Source: Burkholderia humptydooensis
Lineage (GTDB): Bacteria > Pseudomonadota > Gammaproteobacteria > Burkholderiales > Burkholderiaceae
DNA length: 64,000 nt
Assembly (NCBI RefSeq): GCF_001513745.1
Contig: NZ_CP013381.1
Span: forward strand, 241,115-305,114
Direction: 5' to 3'
The notes beneath the pieces are model-generated. The model made no database searches, was not told the origin of the DNA, and worked only from the letters and a program-made list of their open reading frames with translations. A program made the translations under genes and the position numbers. Of the stretch, positions 61,540 through 64,000 are shown piece after piece; position 1 is the first letter of the stretch, and each line of letters starts with the position of its first letter.

Positions 61540-63988
61540 CACGGGCGCGCATGCGGCCGGCGCGCCGGAAGCCGGCCCGATGGACATCGCGATCGTCGGC
61601 CTGAGCGCGCGCGTGCCCGGCGCGGGCGACGCCGACGCGCTGTGGTCGCTGCTGATGTCGGGCGGCGACGGGCTCACGACGTTCGAGCCGCACGCGCTCA
61701 CGGCCGAGCTCGCGCAACTGAACGATGTCGAGCGCGCGCGCTACGTTGCGCGGCGCGGCGTGCTCGACGGCATCGAAGCGTTCGACGCGGGCTTCTTCAA
61801 CCTGTCGGCGGCGGAGGCGACGCTGCTCGATCCGCAGCATCGCGTGCTGATGGAACTGGTGTGGGAGGCGCTCGAGGACGCGGGCGCGGCCGATTGCGCG
61901 GGGTGCCGCGTCGGCGTGTTCACGACGTCGGGCCTGAGCCATTACCTGATCAAGCACCTGCTGCCCGATCCGTCGATCGGCGAGCGGCACGGGCAGTTGC
62001 AGTTGCTGATGCTCAACGACAAGGATTTTCTCGCGACCCGCATCGCGTACTTCCTGAACGTGCACGGGCCGGCCGTCAACGTGCAGACCGGATGCTCGAG
62101 CTCGCTCGTCGCGCTGCACTACGCGTGCCTGTCGCTGCTGCGGCGCGATTGCGAAATGGCCGTCGTCGGCGGCGTGTCGATCGCGCTGCCGCAGCAGTCG
62201 GGCTATGTGTTCTCGGAGAACATGATCGGCTCGCGCGACGGCTTTTGCCGCGCGTTCGACAGCGACGCGTCGGGCACGGTGCGCGGCAACGGCGCGTGTG
62301 CGGTCGTGCTCAAGCCGCTCGCCGACGCGCTCGCGAACCGCGATCCGGTATGGGCGGTGATCAAGGGCACGGCGCTCAACAACGACGGGCGCGACAAGGT
62401 CGGGTTCACCGCGCCGAGCCCGAAGTGGCAGGCCGACGTGATCGACGCCGTCTATCACCGAAGCGGCGTCGCGCCCGACGATGTCGATTTCGTCGAGGCG
62501 CACGGCACGGGCACGCCGCTCGGCGATCCGATCGAGGCGAGGGCGATCAATCAGGTGTTCGCGGGCGCGCGGCGGCCGCGCTATCTCGGCGCGCTGAAGA
62601 CGCAGATCGGGCACCTCGACACGGCGGCCGGCCTCGCCGGGCTGATCAAGCTGTGCATGTCGCTGCGAAACGGCGTGATTCCGCCGACCGCGCACTTCCG
62701 TACGCTCAATCCGCGTATCTCGTTCGACGATTCGCGGTTCACGATCAACACCGAACCCGTCGCGTGGCCGAGGCGCGATGCGCCGCGCTACGCGGCGCTC
62801 AGCTCGTTCGGCATCGGCGGCACCAACGCGCACGTGGTCGTCGCGGACGGGCCGGCCGACGCGCGGCGAGCCGGGGCGCCGTGCGACGAATGGGCGTCAA
62901 GCGCGCAGCGCGGCCCGCATCTGATCGTCGTGTCCGCGAAGAGCGCCGCTTCGCTCGCCGCGCTCACGCGCGCCTACGCGGACGCGATCGCAGCGCTCGA
63001 CGACGCGGCGCTCGCCGATTTCGCGTACTCGACGCGCGTCGGCCGCCGCGGCTTCGAGCATCGGCTGGCCGTTTGCGCCGACGATCGCGAAAGCGCGGTC
63101 GCGCGGCTGCGCGCGGCGCGTGCGCGCTTCAGCGCGAAGCCGATCGCCGGCGTGAGCGTCGCCGCGGCCGACGCGCACGCCGTCGCCGCGCATCTCGGCG
63201 TCACGCCGCCCGACGGCGCGTCGCGCGCGATCGACGCGATCGCCGTGCGGCTCGCCGAGTGGGGCATCGCGATCGACGCGGGCTCGGCGGTGCGGCTCGG
63301 CGCCGCCGACGGCCGGCTGCACGTCGCCGCGCCCGGCGCGCCGTCCGAGACGATCGACGCCGCGACGCCCGGCGCGATCGACTACTATCTGCAGGCGGCG
63401 CTGTGGTGCGCGGGCGTGGCGGTCGATTTCGGCCGCGAAGCCGCGCGTGAAGCTGCCGGCGCGGTTGCCGGTGAAATCGTCGGAGACGCCCGGGAAAAGG
63501 CCCGCGCGCCCGCGCGCAGAAGAATCCGGATTCCGACCTACCGGTTCGACCGGCGGCGGCACTGGATCGACGCGCCGGGCGAGCGGCGCGGCGACGGCCG
63601 CGACAGCGGGCCCGGCGCCGCCGCCGCACCGGAGACGGCCGCGTCCGAGGCGCGGCCGCGCAAGCCGCCCGCCGAGCAGCCGACGAGCCTCGTCGCGCTC
63701 GAGGCGGTGCTGCTGTCGCACTGGCGCAACCTGTTGGGACTGCCGACGCTGCGCAGCACCGACAACGTCTTCGAGCAAGGCGCGGATTCGCTGACGGTCG
63801 CGCAGTTCGTCGCGCAACTGAGCGCGGAGCGTGCGCTGCCCGTGCACGTCGTCGATTGCTACAGCGAGCCGAGCGTGGGCGGCCAGGCGCGCCTCGTCGG
63901 CGCGCGCATCGGGCTGGGCGGCCGCGCCGCGGCAGCCGCGCAAGCGAGCGCGCCGGCGCCCGAAGTCGAGAGATTTGACAACCTTTAA
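61520..63988 (+). CDS. AT-less type I PKS KS-ACP
   Basis: This 822-residue protein has KS (about 12-445, active Cys in Q-T-G-C-S-S-S, E-A-H-G-T-G-T, Q-I-G-H-L-D), a ~270-residue linker with no AT, KR or DH motif, and ACP (Q-G-A-D-S-L near 756). It needs a trans-acting AT or a preloaded extender such as the hydroxymalonyl-ACP proposed for bactobolin. The overlap with the alanine NRPS gene makes it the natural acceptor of the dipeptidyl intermediate. It ends 12 bases before the window edge; the cluster almost certainly continues. Confidence 0.9.
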   Translation: MTQSHSDTGAHAAGAPEAGPMDIAIVGLSARVPGAGDADALWSLLMSGGDGLTTFEPHALTAELAQLNDVERARYVARRGVLDGIEAFDAGFFNLSAAEATLLDPQHRVLMELVWEALEDAGAADCAGCRVGVFTTSGLSHYLIKHLLPDPSIGERHGQLQLLMLNDKDFLATRIAYFLNVHGPAVNVQTGCSSSLVALHYACLSLLRRDCEMAVVGGVSIALPQQSGYVFSENMIGSRDGFCRAFDSDASGTVRGNGACAVVLKPLADALANRDPVWAVIKGTALNNDGRDKVGFTAPSPKWQADVIDAVYHRSGVAPDDVDFVEAHGTGTPLGDPIEARAINQVFAGARRPRYLGALKTQIGHLDTAAGLAGLIKLCMSLRNGVIPPTAHFRTLNPRISFDDSRFTINTEPVAWPRRDAPRYAALSSFGIGGTNAHVVVADGPADARRAGAPCDEWASSAQRGPHLIVVSAKSAASLAALTRAYADAIAALDDAALADFAYSTRVGRRGFEHRLAVCADDRESAVARLRAARARFSAKPIAGVSVAAADAHAVAAHLGVTPPDGASRAIDAIAVRLAEWGIAIDAGSAVRLGAADGRLHVAAPGAPSETIDAATPGAIDYYLQAALWCAGVAVDFGREAAREAAGAVAGEIVGDAREKARAPARRRIRIPTYRFDRRRHWIDAPGERRGDGRDSGPGAAAAPETAASEARPRKPPAEQPTSLVALEAVLLSHWRNLLGLPTLRSTDNVFEQGADSLTVAQFVAQLSAERALPVHVVDCYSEPSVGGQARLVGARIGLGGRAAAAAQASAPAPEVERFDNL

Positions 63989-64000
63989 AGCGAGATTGCA

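Overview
The window is about 64 kb of GC-rich DNA with codon use, porin, insertion sequences and biosynthetic genes typical of the Burkholderia pseudomallei group. Two natural-product clusters bracket an accessory region full of mobile elements. A relative of B. thailandensis or B. humptydooensis fits best, because an FK228 (romidepsin)-type pathway and a bactobolin-type pathway with its own LuxI/LuxR pair both occur in that lineage. The species is an inference.

Positions 1-14048 hold the 3' half of an FK228-type depsipeptide cluster, read left to right. It has the end of an NRPS with a Cys-like, epimerising module (DepD type), an NRPS C-A(Thr-like)-T-C-T-TE (DepE type), an acyl-CoA dehydrogenase (DepF), an APH-fold kinase (DepG), a CxxC FAD dithiol oxidase that would close the disulfide (DepH), an esterase (DepI) and a type II thioesterase (DepJ). 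Most genes overlap or nearly touch.

Positions 14050-18150 are a mobile-element graveyard: an IS3-family remnant, a decayed DUF1016 (YhcG) nuclease gene, an IS5-family element carrying an IS110-family insertion, and the 5' stub of a group II intron inside a broken MocR/GntR regulator. Ordinary genes follow: a porin, a LysR regulator, and a divergent seven-gene catabolic operon (ArgH-type lyase, polar amino-acid ABC transporter, two NodB-fold deacetylases, MmgE/PrpD protein). Next come a GH32 fragment, an IS66 element, a DUF4160/DUF2442 gene pair and a broken MFS gene.

Positions 32590-63988 are a quorum-sensing-linked hybrid NRPS-PKS cluster of bactobolin type. The leftward genes encode two free carrier proteins, a SyrB2-type Fe(II)/oxoglutarate halogenase (HxA motif), a free adenylation enzyme with a valine code, LuxI and a small DUF4902-like protein. 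A CPA2 antiporter and a Cys-nucleophile alpha/beta hydrolase similar in layout to CmaE/SyrC run rightward, then LuxR and an M3 oligopeptidase run leftward. The rightward assembly line is NRPS C-A-T-C, PKS KS-AT-KR-ACP, AT-less PKS KS-KR-ACP, NRPS A(Ala)-T-C-T and AT-less PKS KS-ACP. The inferred logic is that valine is activated and chlorinated on a free carrier, moved by the Cys shuttle to the second carrier of the alanine-loading NRPS, joined to alanine, and extended by the PKS proteins. Three CT-N12-AG dyads placed upstream of luxI, the antiporter and the first NRPS look like lux boxes. The left edge of this cluster is damaged by an IS110-family insertion, a deleted transporter and a carrier with a shortened phosphopantetheine motif. 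The cluster continues past the right end.
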